Origin: Hygrophila difformis
Taxonomy: Eukaryota; Streptophyta; Magnoliopsida; Lamiales; Acanthaceae
Direction of reading: 5' to 3'
Assembly: GCA_030278955.1 (NCBI GenBank)
Contig: JAOANR010000015.1
Location: 37,232,487 to 37,296,486, forward strand
DNA length: 64,000 nucleotides
The first letter of the stretch is position 1. Each line of letters starts with the position of its first letter. Both the position numbers and the translations under genes were made by a program. Shown one piece after another: positions 23,466 through 35,361 of this stretch. The notes beneath the pieces were generated by a model that was given only the letters and a program-made list of their open reading frames with translations, made no database searches and was not told the origin of the DNA.

Positions 23466-24167
23466 AGGACCCAAGTCAGTAAAAGCAAAGTTGAACAGTG
23501 GCATGCAAACAGCGTGATCTCACCCTATTTCGGATTAAAAAGTTATTCTAAACTAAAATAACCAAACAGAATTTAAAATCTACAAGAACATGCTGGAACA
23601 GAATTAAATCTACTCAAAACAGAATTAAAAAGTTAAGCAAAACCTAATCTAGGGTTCAGCCACACGAAAGCACACAACATATCCGAAAATACGAGATAAT
23701 AAGCAATAGGGGTCAAATGACCCAAATAAAATGAAAGCGGTAAAAATCCATGGGTTTATGGCACCCATTTCATGCTTTTGGGACTCATTTCCAGATTAAC
23801 TTCCCATTTTATTAACTGGGTTTGTTTATACCCATCATTTGGGTATTACAAACCCTAAAAACAAAGAGTTGGATAGAAAAAACATGGTGAAAACTGGCTA
23901 CCTAGCTAAGCACTAGAAAACAAACACTAAATTAATACTAAACTAGGCTAAACTAGGACATAAAATAAATAATACAAAAAACGAATAAACTAAACTAAAC
24001 TACTACCTAGAGAGAATATCTCCAAATTCTGTCTTCAAGAGAATGAACTTCTAATTTTTCCAACCCTGAGCTCATGGGGGTCACCTCATTTTTATAGAAG
24101 TGGAACCCTAGGCCCATGGGCTTGATCTGAGGCCCACTGTGTCTCAAGACATCACACACATTACAAC

Positions 24168-24520
24168 TTTGTCGCGGAATCACCTTGTGTCGCGGGACAG
24201 GGCTGCATGTGGCAAGGCTTCTCGACTGGGTCTTGTGTCTCTATTGGTGCGTCTGTGTCGCTATCCATGTCCGTGTCACTAAGGCATGGACCGCGACCGG
24301 GGTTCCTCGACTGGGGGCGTGGCTTGGCCTCCAAGGTGTTGGTGGCGCGGAACCCTGGTCGTGTCGCGGAACCATGATCCTCGACCGGGGTTCCTCGACT
24401 GGATGCTCCCAGACCGGTCTCTTCTTTAGGTTGCATGATGGGTCGCTAATCTCTCCTGTGTCGCTAAGCCATGGACCGCGACCCAGGAGCTTCCGCGACC
24501 GGTTATTCCAGGACTGGTTT
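24168..24520. repeat. Palindrome array (CGCGGACC family), upstream of TATA
   Basis: More eroded units (GTCGCGGAATCACC, GTCGCGGAACCATGATCC, CATGGACCGCGACC). It lies ~70 bp upstream of the minus-strand LTR TATA box, matching 6738-7135 of the LARD. Confidence 0.8.
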
Positions 24521-24857
24521 GAATGGGCCAGATGGGCCGAAATTGTTCTTTTTGTGGGCTTTTTCTATCTTTTCCCATCTTTTTGTATTTTGTGGGCTTG
24601 TTTATTCTTTTGCCCATCTTTTTGTATTCCTTTTTCTTTTCTTTTCTTTTTCTCATGTTTTTGGATTTTTCTAACATAAATATGCAATAAAATTATATAT
24701 TTATGCATTTTTCATACCAGCTCAATATTTTTATAATTATGCATAAATCAGTCCAATTCAACTGCTTTCTTATTTAATATAAGACCGGAATGCGATCACA
24801 TGCCAGTTTTAGACACGGAAATGGATTGAAAATAATGGTCAATTCTGGCCATTATCA

Positions 24858-26522
24858 ACATCCTCACATTTAATACTGATCGTCCCCGAGCAGCCAGAGT
24901 CAATGTTCTAAAGAACACGGACTCTGCGTATTCAATTCATTTTCGTGGCTTCATAAATCACATTCTTTTTAGATTGGGATAAGACAATCAAAAACTACAA
25001 GTGTTAAATTCCCTTGATTGCAGTGTTTAATAAAATGATACTTACTCACTACATCGGGCCTACAAATCAAACATTATCATCGACCCTTCATGAATATTAT
25101 GTTTGAAAAATGCAAGGATTAAGAATCAGAATTTAGGTATGACACGAACATAATTCATAAAATAGAGCCTCACATATAAGAGAATCGGAAAATTCACTCA
25201 CTCTCAAAATGGGGTTTAATCAGTGAACACTCAAAATCAGATTCGATTAAATTATCCCATAAGCTTGCAATCAGACCAACTCGCCACCGGCTCATTTCCT
25301 CAAATCGAGATCATGAGGTCTTATTCAAGGGTTATAATGGGGCATACGGTTGTAACATTAGGTAAGAAAGGGAATTATTGGGCTAGAAGTGGCAAGAATT
25401 TATTCTATCATAAATTGGCATATTTTTATTTAAAATTTATGATCATCGATATTTCTTCTTTCTTTTGCTTTTCTTTTTCCATTGCATGACGTTAGACTAA
25501 GTCTAATTTGCTTTGTCATTTGCAATTTATTGTTGTTGAATTAGATTCAACATCTTCTTCTTCTCTTTTTTTTTTGAATCGGTTTATTGAATAACGATTT
25601 GATATGAATTTGATGATCATAGATTCAATGCCTTGATAAAATTTATTCTTACACACTTGGGTTTGAATTTCTTGGTCTTTTTGTAGGCTAAGAAAAATAT
25701 AGTGGGTTTCAAAGAAAAATTAGGCTTAAAGGCTCAAGTTGGTTAATCCTAAAGGGAGAATATTTTTGGGTTTGGAATTCAAACGAAGGCCAAAAATTTG
25801 GGTTTTTCTAGGTGCCTCGATCATATGCTCGATTTCGGGAATATGGCATGGTCTTGAATCGGTCCGAATTGCAAGTTCTAGTTTCCTTTAATCAAAATGA
25901 TTCACACATCAAAGAAAATAAATGAGTAAAAGTGACTCATGGCTCAAACCTCACAAGGTTGGATTGATTCGTGTCATACAATATTCTCAAATTTAATCAA
26001 AGCTTAATCCCAACACTTTATTCAATCAATATCTCTAACATGCAGATTTATTACCCAATAAGCTGATCGCATCATTAAATGTTTATAGCTCAAAACCTTA
26101 GGAATTCATTTCATGCATGTTCTTAATTATATTATCCCAATTAAAAAGTTTTGAAAATTTAATCACAAGCCTAAATTCAACATGTGAATTTAGAGCAGGT
26201 TTATGCATATTTTGCTGGTTATTCAATTTAAAGCAGTAAAAGAGGCACTGCTGACATACGGAGCATGTCAACAGCATATTTTTGGTCTGACAGTCACTTA
26301 TTCATCTTGGACTATCAGACATCTTTTCAAGAATAGGAATTGTTTGGACATCAGAACGAAGTTCCATTCGTGGAAAGCAATAAATTACATTAATTTCAAG
26401 GAATTCCTATGCAGTTAGTGTGAACCTGCATGCAAAGAAGGAAATCCCTTATATGATGCCTACACTAGGGCTTAAAAAGGACTAGAGCACACTAGGATTC
26501 ATCTCTCCTTCCTTCTTCTTTC
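24858..26522 (-). other. Non-coding region between F-box gene and 3' LTR
   Basis: On the minus strand it matches 57426-58839 and 12256-13729. It ends at the LTR with GTATTAAATG, GAGGATGT, abutting TGATAATGG. No gene is recognised; the frame at 25223-25489 has no counterpart in the relatives. Confidence 0.7.
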
Positions 26523-27183
26523 TCAGAACATGTATCTGAGCCAGTGGATGTAGCTGGTCAGATCACAGCGCAGGCACCAGCCATTATGGTCTCTCAGGGG
26601 TTCATGCATCCTTCTGCAGAAGACTCGGGGTGGTTGCCCTGCAAACAAGTAGGGGGCATGATTGTCTGCCATCCACGAGAGAGTGTTGGTAGATGTGTAG
26701 TTGAAGACCTCTCGATCGGTCACCATTCTTTCTATCATTGCGATCCCCTGATTGACCTGGCCTTCATCCAGCTTGCTCATAAGCATCAGTCCACGGGTGA
26801 AGATTGACGCTTTGTGATTGTCCTCGATACCTGGCCGCAACAGTTCGCATGCTTGCTCTTCATCCCCTTCTGTGAATGCCAGGAGTGCTGGAACAATTCG
26901 GAGGTTGCAGTTTCCAGCCTCAGTGCACGTGTTCAGGAATCTCTCTTTCTTTCGCCGTATCCTCCCCTGCCACTGCCTCACCCTAGCCGTATCCAACTCG
27001 CATCGCTTGTAAACGATGGCGAGGTTTCCTGTGTTTCTAAGCTTCCGGCATGTTTCTTGTGCAGTGAACACTTCCCTGATCTCATCCTCTCCTATTCTGG
27101 AGAGGATCTCACCTAGGAGCTCTTCTGGCAGGTCCAGCAGATGGGTTCCTCCGGGCACTGGGTCTGGGATTGGAATATTTCCC
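26523..27183 (-). CDS. F-box protein captured by the retrotransposon (At2g35280-like), intact exon
   Basis: The exon begins after an acceptor (TATCCTTTCAG, last intron base 27184) and is open to the stop at 26523, ~219 codons. An F-box occupies the start (LDLPEELLGEILSRIG), where such proteins bind Skp1 in SCF ubiquitin ligases. A helical repeat region follows (ACELLRPGIEDNHKASI, MLMSKLDEGQVNQGIAMI), then a C-terminal Cys pair (CLRC). The overall pattern recalls plant F-box proteins of the At2g35280-like group; this is family recognition by eye. No in-frame ATG precedes the F-box within the exon, so a short upstream exon is needed (one candidate ATG with a donor lies near 28293-28303). It occupies the place of the Athila env-like ORF. 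A related copy is at 55250-57425. Confidence 0.75.
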
Positions 27184-28293
27184 CTGAAAGGATAAGAAGC
27201 GATGAATCCAATTTTTATAATTTCCTCCGAAGTTGTTCAAGTTTAGAAACCAACATCCTCACATTTAGAGTTTTGCTCTAAATGTGAGATTATTAAGTTT
27301 CTGGCTTGAACTGAGTACAAGGCATAGGTAAAACAAACTTTTGTGAAGAGATAGGGGTCATTGGGCCCCTACATATTTTTAATGGGCCATCGGGCCCAAA
27401 AGTTTGATTTTCCAATATTATTAAACAAGTGCGAGACACTTGTTGAAAATGGGATGAGATGGATGGAAGAGGTGGAACGCTCGAATTTTGGAATGTGCAG
27501 TGGAGGCGTGGCGCAATGGATTTGCTATTTTTGGATCGTTTGGACTGTATCGGACAGTTGAAACATCCCCAAGAAATTTGCAAACACTATTTTTTTAATT
27601 TTAAAGGGTTGACTTGTTTTATTAAGAAAAGTGGGGTGTGAGGGGTCCCATTTTGGATTTTTGGAAAGGATAGCAGTTGGGTGACAAAAACGCTGCTATT
27701 TACTCACACTATAGTTCTATTGGGAACAAAAAGAACACAAGCCAATCTAAACCTATCAACCATTTTTGTCTTTTTCCAAAAGGTCATCTTTATTGAAAAG
27801 TGGAAGTCTCCCATTGGGTGTTTGTACTATGTTTCCATAAACAAACAAACATTTATTCCCACAAGATTGTAACATGTGGAAACAAATATACCCAAAAAGA
27901 TCTTTCACTTGAATGCCTCAAACCAACACTGCAGAAGCATTAATTTAAAATCAAAAGCAAAACTAAACAAGAAAAAACACACACAACCCTAGAACTCAAG
28001 AACAGAAGAACCAATAACATCATGGTGCTCAAAATAACACCCCAACATTCATCGGTTTGTTCTTTCAAGTTTTAAACTTCCCAAAATCTTAACTCATGAC
28101 AGTTTTCAAATGGGTTTTTTAAGGATCCAAAAAGATCTCAAAACAATGCTCAAAACCGAGAACACTTAAAACCTTAAAAACAGAAAAACCAAGTGCACAG
28201 CAAACTACATTATGTTCTTCTCAAAACCATATAAAGGCAAAAGAACACGGAAGATGGGAAGAGCCATGAACAGGAGGAAAAGTGGGTTTCTAC
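27184..28293 (-). other. Probable intron of the minus-strand F-box gene
   Basis: Bounded by a GGGTAGAA donor candidate near 28293 and the TTTCAG acceptor at 27184. The upstream exon is uncertain: the longer ATG at 28360 would be out of phase, while the ATG at 28303 would be in phase. It contains the hairpin at 27258-27288. Confidence 0.45.
27258..27288 (-). promoter_or_regulatory. Hairpin module before the F-box exon (minus strand)
   Basis: A perfect 13-bp stem, CTCACATTTAGAG and CTCTAAATGTGAG, with a 5-nt loop. On the minus strand it is followed by GATGTTGGTTTC and, ~67 nt later, by the F-box acceptor. It is equivalent to 56652-56682. Confidence 0.7.
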
Positions 28294-28504
28294 CCTGCCT
28301 CCATGGTTCAGGTCTGGGTAGAGGTCCCAGATTTGGGAGGATCCTGTAGAATCGGTCCATAGTTTCCCCTTGAAAAAGGAGTGGTTAAGTGCGAAGAACA
28401 CGGTGGTGTTCGTTCGGTAAAACAGAGAATGAGAAGGGGGAGATGAAAAGATGAAGGTTGAATGAAACTGACGTGAGTGCAGGGAAAGGAGGTGAGGAGG
28501 GGGG

Positions 28505-28512
28505 TATAAATA
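28505..28512 (-). promoter_or_regulatory. TATA-like box of the internal F-box promoter
   Basis: TATTTATA on the minus strand, immediately downstream (in element orientation) of the palindrome array 28524-28812. Placement matches TATATATT at 55098 in the sister element. Confidence 0.4.
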
Positions 28513-28523
28513 CTGAAAAAGTT

Positions 28524-28812
28524 GGTCGCGGAAACCAGACCGTGTCGCGGAACAGGGTTCCTCGACCAGGGCATAGCGACATTAGACATGTCGCGGAATT
28601 GGAGTCCAGTCGCGGAGCCATGGTCTGCGACAGGATTTTCGCAACCGAGTTCTGGCAGGGAAAAGTCAACAGGGAATGGTGTCGCGGAATGGAAGGCCGG
28701 TCGCGGACCCATGGACCGCGACAGTGGTTCCGCGACATTGTTCGAAAGAGTAATAAGTGCGACTGTGTCGCAGGACCAGGTCACGGAGCATTGCTTCGCG
28801 ACACAGTAGTTG
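28524..28812. repeat. Palindrome array (CGCGGACC family) upstream of the F-box gene
   Basis: Units including GTCGCGGACCCATGGACC GCGAC near 28701-28723, and half-sites GTCGCGGAA and TTCGCGACA. Same family as this element's LTR arrays. Confidence 0.85.
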
Positions 28813-28978
28813 CTTCGCGACATGAAATTTTTGAATTTTCAAATTTTTCTTGAACTGGACCGAATGTGATGTTGGGCTTGAGTTCATTTTATTTGGTTTG
28901 GGCCTGAATAAATTCAGACCAAATAAATTTAAAAACATACTGGGCTGAAATTAAAGAAGGATCCACTTGCACAAATTA

Positions 28979-29075
28979 GGTTGGGTTAATTCCATTTGTT
29001 TGCAAAAATTATTCCGGATTTAAATTGCTTCAATTTCCGGAAATATTTTCTTAAATTCATGGAATTAATCCAACC
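28979..29075 (-). repeat. Conserved inverted repeat, minus-strand copy
   Basis: Arms GGTTGGATTAATTCC and GGAATTAACCCAACC around ATTTCCGGAAATTG and TAAATCCGGAATAA. It follows the acceptor-like TGTCTTGCAG (minus, ending at 29133). Confidence 0.7.
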
Positions 29076-29132
29076 AAGAACCTGGTTTTCCGTGTTACTT
29101 TACTGTTCCTCTTTTTGATGGTTCCGAACTTT

Positions 29133-29214
29133 CTGCAAGACAGATAAATACAGCGCATTAGATTTTCTCCAAATATCAACATCCTCACATTTAGAGTCTT
29201 AGTACTATAAATGT
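29133..29214 (-). promoter_or_regulatory. Hairpin plus GAGGATGTTGAT module after pol (minus strand)
   Basis: Stem ACATTTATAGT and ACTCTAAATGT (one mismatch) at 29187-29214, then GAGGATGTTGAT, then acceptor-like TCTTGCAG ending at 29133, ~43 nt after TTGAT. An AT dinucleotide run lies at 29265-29285. Confidence 0.7.
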
Positions 29215-29315
29215 TTAATTGATTTTTGGGTACTCTCCTGTTATGAGAATAATATACTATAAGATTATATATATATATATATATAAACTGAAATTTTTGT
29301 TTTTAATGCTGTTTC

Positions 29316-30670
29316 TTATTGGGTGTAAGCCGGGTCTGCCACTGCTTGGCTTTCTTTCTTCGGATCGAACTGTCCGAGGTACTCCTTTAACCGATGTCCA
29401 TTCACCACTATGTTGCCCTTGTCAGTTCGGATCCTGACGGCTCCATTTTGAAACACTTCTAGCACTTCATGTGGTCTTTCCCATCTGGATTTAAGCTTCC
29501 CAGGGAACAGCTTCAACCTAGAATTGAACAATAATACATTTTGACCAACATAGAAATGCTTAGGCTTGATACTGCGATCGTGCAACTTCTGGGTCCGCTC
29601 CTTATAAATTCGAGAGCTTTCATAAGCTAGCGCTCGTTGAGGTTCAACTTGCGTTTGCTCTGAGCAACTTTCGGATCAAAGTTAAGCATTCTGACGGCCC
29701 AGTAAGCTTTATGCTCTAACTCTACGGGCAAATGACAGGCTTTTCCGAAGACAAGTCTGTAAGGAGACATCCCAATGGGAGTCTTAAATGCCGTGCGATA
29801 TGCCCATAGAGCGTCATTGAGCTTACGTGCCCAATCCTTACGGGTTATCCCAACTGTGGCTTCGAGTATGTGCTTGATCTCGCGATTGGATACTTCGACT
29901 TGACCACTAGTCTGGGGATGATAAGGCGTGCCTATCTTATGGAGGATTCCATTTTTACTCATTAAAGTTTCAAATGCTTTATTAATAAAGTGTGTTCCTC
30001 CATCAGATATCACCACCCTAGGTATGCCAAATCGACTGAAAATGTTGTTCTTGAGGAACTTGATGACTTGGCTACCGTCATTGGTTGGTAATGCGACAGC
30101 CTCGACCCATTTGGACACGTAATCGACAGCTACCAAGATATAGTAGTTTCCACCAGATGGCGGGAACGGTCCCATGAAGTCAATGCCCCATACATCGAAA
30201 ATCTCAAGCGTGAGAATTCCCTTTTGAGGCATCTCATCCCTCTTGGAGATGTTTCCTAATCTTTGGCATTTGTCGCAACCTTTCACAAATGTCCTGCAAT
30301 CCTCATAGATGTGAGGCCAATAAAATCCACATTCGAGGACTTTGTGGGCCGTTCGAGCGGGACCGTGGTGACCTCCATATTCTGATTCATGGCATTTTCT
30401 GACAATTTGATAGGCTTCATGCTCGGTTACACATCGCCTGATTATTGAATCGGCGCAGTGTTTGAAGAGATAAGGTTCTTCCCAGAAGTAATTTAATACA
30501 TCTCGGTTGAACTTATTCTTCTGATAATAGTTCGAAAACCGTGGGGTTATTCCGCACGCCAAGAAGTTAGCGATGTCGGAAAACCATGGACAAGCTTGAT
30601 TATGCAGATGCAACGCGAACAACTGTTCGTCCGGAAACTCCTCATTAATGGCTTTTTCCTTTTTTATCAA
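29316..30670 (-). pseudogene. Athila integrase and pol C-terminus (broken)
   Basis: The main frame (30670-29627) holds the zinc-binding HHCC region ([10 protein letters not shown] and CDKCQRLG). The DDE catalytic core follows: Asp in GIDFMGPF, Asp in VISDGGTHF, Glu in [10 protein letters not shown]. The Athila-type tail [18 protein letters not shown] comes next. A small deletion near 29640 shifts the frame, and similarity continues to 29316 (HFYVGQNVLLFNSRLK, VNGHRLKEYLG). Integrase would insert the cDNA into the genome. Compared with the sister copy at 44445 and 53703, this one lacks a few residues at the break. Confidence 0.9.
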
Positions 30671-31082
30671 TATCTAATCGAGATAAGTGGTCAGCAGCAC
30701 CATTATCTCGACCTCGCCTATCTTTTATTATGATGTCGAATTCTTGCAACAGAAGTACCCAACTGATTAATCGAGGTTTTGCATCTTGTTTGCTAAACAA
30801 GTATCTCAATGCAGAATGATCGGTGTATACTATAGTCTTCGTACCTATAAGATACTGTCTGAATTTATCAAACGCGAAGACTACAACATACATCTCTTTC
30901 TCCGTTGTGGTGTAATTAACTTGGGCCTCATTCAGGGCATGACTTGCGTAATGAATTACGCAATGTCTCTCGTCTTTATGTTGCCCGAGTACTGCACCTA
31001 CGGCGAGACCACTAGCATCACACATTACCTCGAAAGGTATTGACCAATCGGGTGGTTGCACTATTGGTGCAGAAACCAACAT
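30645..31082 (-). pseudogene. Athila RNase H domain
   Basis: Ty3/gypsy RNase H with the first catalytic Asp in [14 protein letters not shown], Glu in [12 protein letters not shown], and [10 protein letters not shown], then ADHLSRLD. It removes the RNA strand during cDNA synthesis. It is joined to integrase by a one-base shift in the A-run near 30660. Confidence 0.88.
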
Positions 31083-32402
31083 CTTCTTGAGCGTGTCAAA
31101 GGCTTGGACACACGCTTCATTTATTAAGAAAGGATTTTCTTTACAAAGCAGATTAGTGAGCGGCTTGGCAGTTTTAGAGAAATCCTTAATGAATCTCCGG
31201 TAAAAACCGGCATGCCCTAGAAGCTCCTAACTGATTTTATCGAGTTAGGAAGAGTGAGATTGGAAATGATGGAAATTTTGGCTGGATCAACCTCGATGCC
31301 TGCACGAGAAATGCGATGACCTAACACTATGCCCTCAGTGACCATAAAATGGCACTTTTCCCAGTTTAAAACTAAGTTAGTATCCTCGAACCTCTTTAAA
31401 ATCTTAGCAAGATTAGTCAAACATTCATCAAACGTATCTCCATATACAGAGAAGTCATCCATGAAGACCTCAATGCATTTTTCGATAATTTAGAGAATAT
31501 AGACATCATGCATCTTTGAAAAGTAGCAGGTGCATTGCAAAGACCGAAAGGCATGCGCCTGTAGGCAAAAGTGCCATAAGGGCAAGTAAAAGTTGTTTTC
31601 TCATGGTCTTCGCTTGAAATAACAATTTGATTATACCCAGAATAAATGGCAATGGAAAATGGTCCTTGCGGGTGGCCTCATTCAGTTTTCGGTAGTCGAT
31701 GAAAACTCTCCATCCGGTCACTGGCCTGGTTGCAACCTCTTCTCCTTGCTCATTCTTGGTTATGCACATCCCTCCTCGTTTTGGTACGACCTCCACTGGG
31801 CTAACCCATTTGCTGTCAGATATAGGATAGATTATACCAGCATCTAAGAGCTTGATAACCTCCTTTCTTACCACTTCTTGCATGAGGGGGTTCAAACGCC
31901 TCTGAGGTTGACGGGAAGGTTTATACTCTTCTTCATTTAAAATCCTGTGCATGCAAATAGAAGGGCTTATTCCTTTTATATCAGAAATGGTCCAACCTAT
32001 TGCATGTACATGTTTCTTAAGAACGACCACCAGAGCATTTTCTTGCTCTTGGGAGAGCTTAGCCGAAACAATCACAGGTAATTTTTTATGTTCTGCGAGA
32101 AACGCGTACTTGAGATGATCGGGTAATGTTTTAAGTTCAAGCTCTGGTGGGCATTCAACGGAAGGGAGTAATTTGCGAGAAATGGGTAGTGGGAGATTAG
32201 ATTTACCTTCGGGACCCTGCATCAGTACAGGATCCTCTTCTTCCTCTTCGGTGTCATCGTTCCCCTGTGCAGTGAAATCAGCACCATCATATGCTTCAAG
32301 GTCCCCGGACTCGGGATCCTTAAATTGGACGGCGCTGCACTGTTCCTTTGGCTCAGCACCAGCAGGCATCAGTACCTGCTTTGAAGGTTCATACAGCATC
32401 AT
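31083..32402 (-). pseudogene. Athila reverse transcriptase (broken)
   Basis: The N-terminal frame (32402-31506) has an acidic linker, then RT blocks LLDAGIIYPISDSKWVSPV and WRVFIDYRKLNEATRKDHF. It breaks near 31640, so the next block is out of frame. The catalytic box is FMDD (MDDFSVYGD at 31462-31436). ALGHRISRAGIEVD-type thumb sequence follows to 31217, where another break precedes the connection to RNase H. The Athila lineage is clear from NLVLNWEKCHFMV. Confidence 0.88.
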
Positions 32403-32459
32403 TTCATCATTGTTTCCAGAGTCTAGCTCTTTCCTAACTATTACATCATCAAAAGAAAA

Positions 32460-33352
32460 ACAAGAACTGTCGTTCGGAATCTCTGCAGTTGCTCCATGTC
32501 GAAGATGACTTCATCCCCATCAACGCGGAGTGTCACCCTTCCGGATTTAGCATCAATCAGTGCTCCGCATGTGGCCAAGAACGGCCTGCCTAAGATAAGA
32601 GGCATGTCCCTCCTCGATGTCCAGAATGATGAAATCCACTGGGAACGGAGTACTGCCTGCTTTGATTATCACATCTTTCAATATTCCGATTGGCTTTGTA
32701 ATTGACCTATCTGCAAGCTGGAGCATCATCTTGACAGGTTCCACCACTCCAAGCTTAAGACGTTTAACCATGGTTAGTGGCATAACGTTAATGCTGGAGC
32801 CGAGGTCACATAGTCCTTTTCCGGCGTTGTTCTGGCCAATCCGAATCGGCAATGTATAACATCCGGGATCCTCTTTCTTTTCTGGCAGCTTCTTCTGAAT
32901 GATAGCACTGCAGGTGCTGTTAAGTACCACCAATTCGTCCTGCTCAACCTGTCTCTTTCCTGAAATCATTTCTTACAAGAACTTAGCATAGACTGGCATT
33001 TCAGAGATCATTTCAATGAAAGGAATGGTAATCTCAACTTCCCGCAGTCTTTTCAGAAATTTTTCAAACTTCAGATCTTGTTGCTTATTTTTAAGTCTAG
33101 CCGGGTAGGGAACCCTAGGCATGAACTTGTTTTTGTTATCATGTTTTGGTGGCAGATGGTTAGAGGTTGTACCTTCACCATTACCGTTTTCTGTTTCTGC
33201 CGTTCTTTTTGCAGCGTCAGTCTGCTGTTCGGCTTCCTTTTGTTCATCCATTGCTTCCTCATCAGCATTATCATCAGCATCATCATCTTCCTCATGAGTG
33301 TTTCCAGCATCCGCTCCTTTCGGTCCAGCCAATGTCTTCCCAGATTTCAAGG
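32460..33352 (-). pseudogene. Athila gag-pol junction and protease (broken)
   Basis: It begins with the conserved SGKTLAGP segment and acidic/Gln-rich linker. KFEKFLKRLREVEITIPF and the aspartic protease region (CDLGSSINVMPLTMVKRL, catalytic Asp in DLGSS) follow. An in-frame stop lies at 32973-32975 and a frame change near 32620; the C-terminal protease segment continues in another frame to about 32500. Confidence 0.82.
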
Positions 33353-35202
33353 TTATTGCTTTGCATGCGGGTTCTTTACCGCAGTGCTTGGCAATGTTCC
33401 TTTATCCCTTTTCTGCATTTCATTAGCCATCTGAGTAACTTGGGTCTCCACATTTCTGATGGAAGCCTGCAGCTGAGTGTTAATCTCCTTCTGGGTAGTG
33501 ATTAAATCAGTCATCAAATTCTCCAGCCTTGAAGGGGGCTTTTGATTTTGATTCTGATTCTGGTTTTGGTTCCATTGGCCTTGGTTCGGGATGAATTGAG
33601 GTTGGAAGTTTTGGGGGTGAAAATTTTGGAAGTTCTGGGTAGGCTGTTGGAAATTTTGAGGAGGCCTCTGTTGGATCTGAGGTTGGAAACCTGGGTTCTG
33701 AAAGTTCTGTCCCCTGTTCTGATTGAATCCTTGGTTCTGCTGAGGATTGAATTGCTGCTGTTGTGGTTTGTTCAAGAGGTGGGAGTTAAGGGCATTGTTG
33801 TTTGAATATGACAGGTTTGGGTGCCTGTTTGGGAATGCCCCTGCAAAGTTACAGCTTTCAGCTTTAATCTGTTCGCATGTGTCAGTTGCGTGAGCACCTT
33901 GACACAGTCCACAAATCACATCTGTTTGCTGTCCTTGAGTAGAGTTCCCAGTTCCCTGATTAACAGACAATGCTGCCACCTGCTCTTGAAGCTTCTCAAT
34001 ATCTGATCTCTCTGTTGTACCTACAGCACACAAACCACGAGGGGGAGGGGAATTAACATCATCAGTTAGAACAGATCTGTTTACACTCATTGCTTCAATC
34101 TTGGCCCATGCTTGATCCATTGGAATGTATAGCAGGTGTTGACCGCCGGCGGCATCAAGCATGTTCTTCCATACTGGTGTCAAACCGCTATAGAACTTTC
34201 TCAATTTCTCCCAATCATGGAAACCATGCTGGGGACATTTCCTGAGCAAGTTGAAGAACCGTTCCTTTGCATCATACAGGGACTCGTCTGGCTTCATCTT
34301 GAATTCCGCAATCTTGGAGCGGCATTCATCCACCTTGGACTCCGGGAAGTATTTTGTCAGGAAATTTCTGATCACGTCCTCCCATGTAGACTTCTGATTC
34401 ACGGGCAGTGATTTGTACCATGTTCTTGCCCCGCTAGTCAGAGAGAAAGGAAACAGCCTTTATCGAATGGTGTTAGCAGATACATTCTGGTTCTTGATAG
34501 TATCACACAATTCTAGGAGAGTCTGCAAATGATCATGGGGATCTTCATGACTTACTTCTGCGAACTGGTTGCTCTGAACAAGATTGATGAGGGCCGGCTT
34601 TAATTCAAAATTCCTGGCCAAGAATGGAGCTTGTCCAGGAATGTTCAAATATGGCTCTAAGATTGGCTGCATGTAATCAGCGGCTGCTGCTTGTTGATTG
34701 TTCTCAACCCCTCCTTGATATTGCTGTGGGTAGTAGTTCTGATGCATATAGTAGTTCCTCGGATCATTGAAGTCATTAGGATTCGGGGGATTCTGATGGG
34801 GATTCTGGTACTGCTGATTTTGCTGGTTTTGGAAGTTTTGGTGGTTTTGGTTATTTGGTGGGTTTTGAGGGTTCGGGTTGGGAGGAGGTGCCTCGAAGTG
34901 TTGCTGTTCAATGTTTGGTGGGTTCCCGCCTCCTTGTATGATCTGAGGAGGGGGATCATCCAAATCATCGTTATCAGCATCCTCGGGTCTTCCTCGATGT
35001 TATGAAGTGGTGGATTGGGTGGGATGATTGGGGGAAGGTCAGGGTTGGCCATATCAGAGATGTCGCTACTCGTGCTTGGTGAAAGTAGTGCCTGTCTTTC
35101 CCGTTCCCGTCTTCGTTTAGTCTCCGCCCTAAGACGTCGAGCTGTCTTTTCTATCTCTGCGTTGTACGGGATTTCGGCTGGCGTCTGCTTCCTCCTTTGC
35201 AT
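33353..35202 (-). pseudogene. Athila gag (broken)
   Basis: Structural Gag. The N-terminus (MQRRKQTPAEIPYNAEIEK) starts ~140 bp inside the PBS, then a Pro/Asn/Gln-rich stretch. The Gag core includes DVIRNFLTKYFPESK, DESLYDAKERFFNLLRKCPQ and FYSGLTPVWKNMLDAAGG, followed by a long Gln/Asn-rich tail (NQNQNQ repeats). Breaks are a frameshift near 34975, an in-frame TAA at 34460-34462 and a shift at about 33355. No canonical zinc knuckle; a CxxC...H..C remnant lies near 33890-33920. Confidence 0.88.
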
Positions 35203-35343
35203 AGAACAACGGCTTCAATACTGACGGTACCTGTACAATCCCCAGGTTAGAATTGGTTCTGAAGGTGAATATTTTTATTTATATGTATAAGCTAACTAGG
35301 AGTAATAAGGAATGTAATTCTCTAATAAAACGGCGCTGCATCC

Positions 35344-35361
35344 TCCCCGGCAACGGCGCCA
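35344..35361 (-). promoter_or_regulatory. Primer binding site, tRNA-Asp (minus strand)
   Basis: The complement of TGGCGCCGTTGCCGGGGA, directly next to the LTR end at 35362. Identical to the LARD PBS. Confidence 0.9.

Larger units (their letters stand above)
20330..24857 (-). repeat. 3' LTR of the minus-strand Athila-like element
   Basis: 4528 bp. On the minus strand it starts TGATAATGG (24857) and ends GTTTCA (20330). The TATA box is on the minus strand at 24096-24089. It has palindrome arrays at the same two positions as the LARD LTR, but of the CGCGGACC family. The tail lacks the extra PBS-like junctions of the LARD LTR. Frames such as 21333-21647 recur in the partner LTR but have no recognisable product. 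Confidence 0.9.

Noticed and set aside
26544..27116. Plus-strand ORFs opposite the F-box exon
   Set aside because: Shadows of the minus-strand F-box frame; no domain similarity.
28294..28360. ATG at 28360 (minus) as start of F-box exon 1
   Set aside because: The resulting exon leaves the wrong phase for joining to 27183. The ATG near 28303 fits better, but neither is certain.
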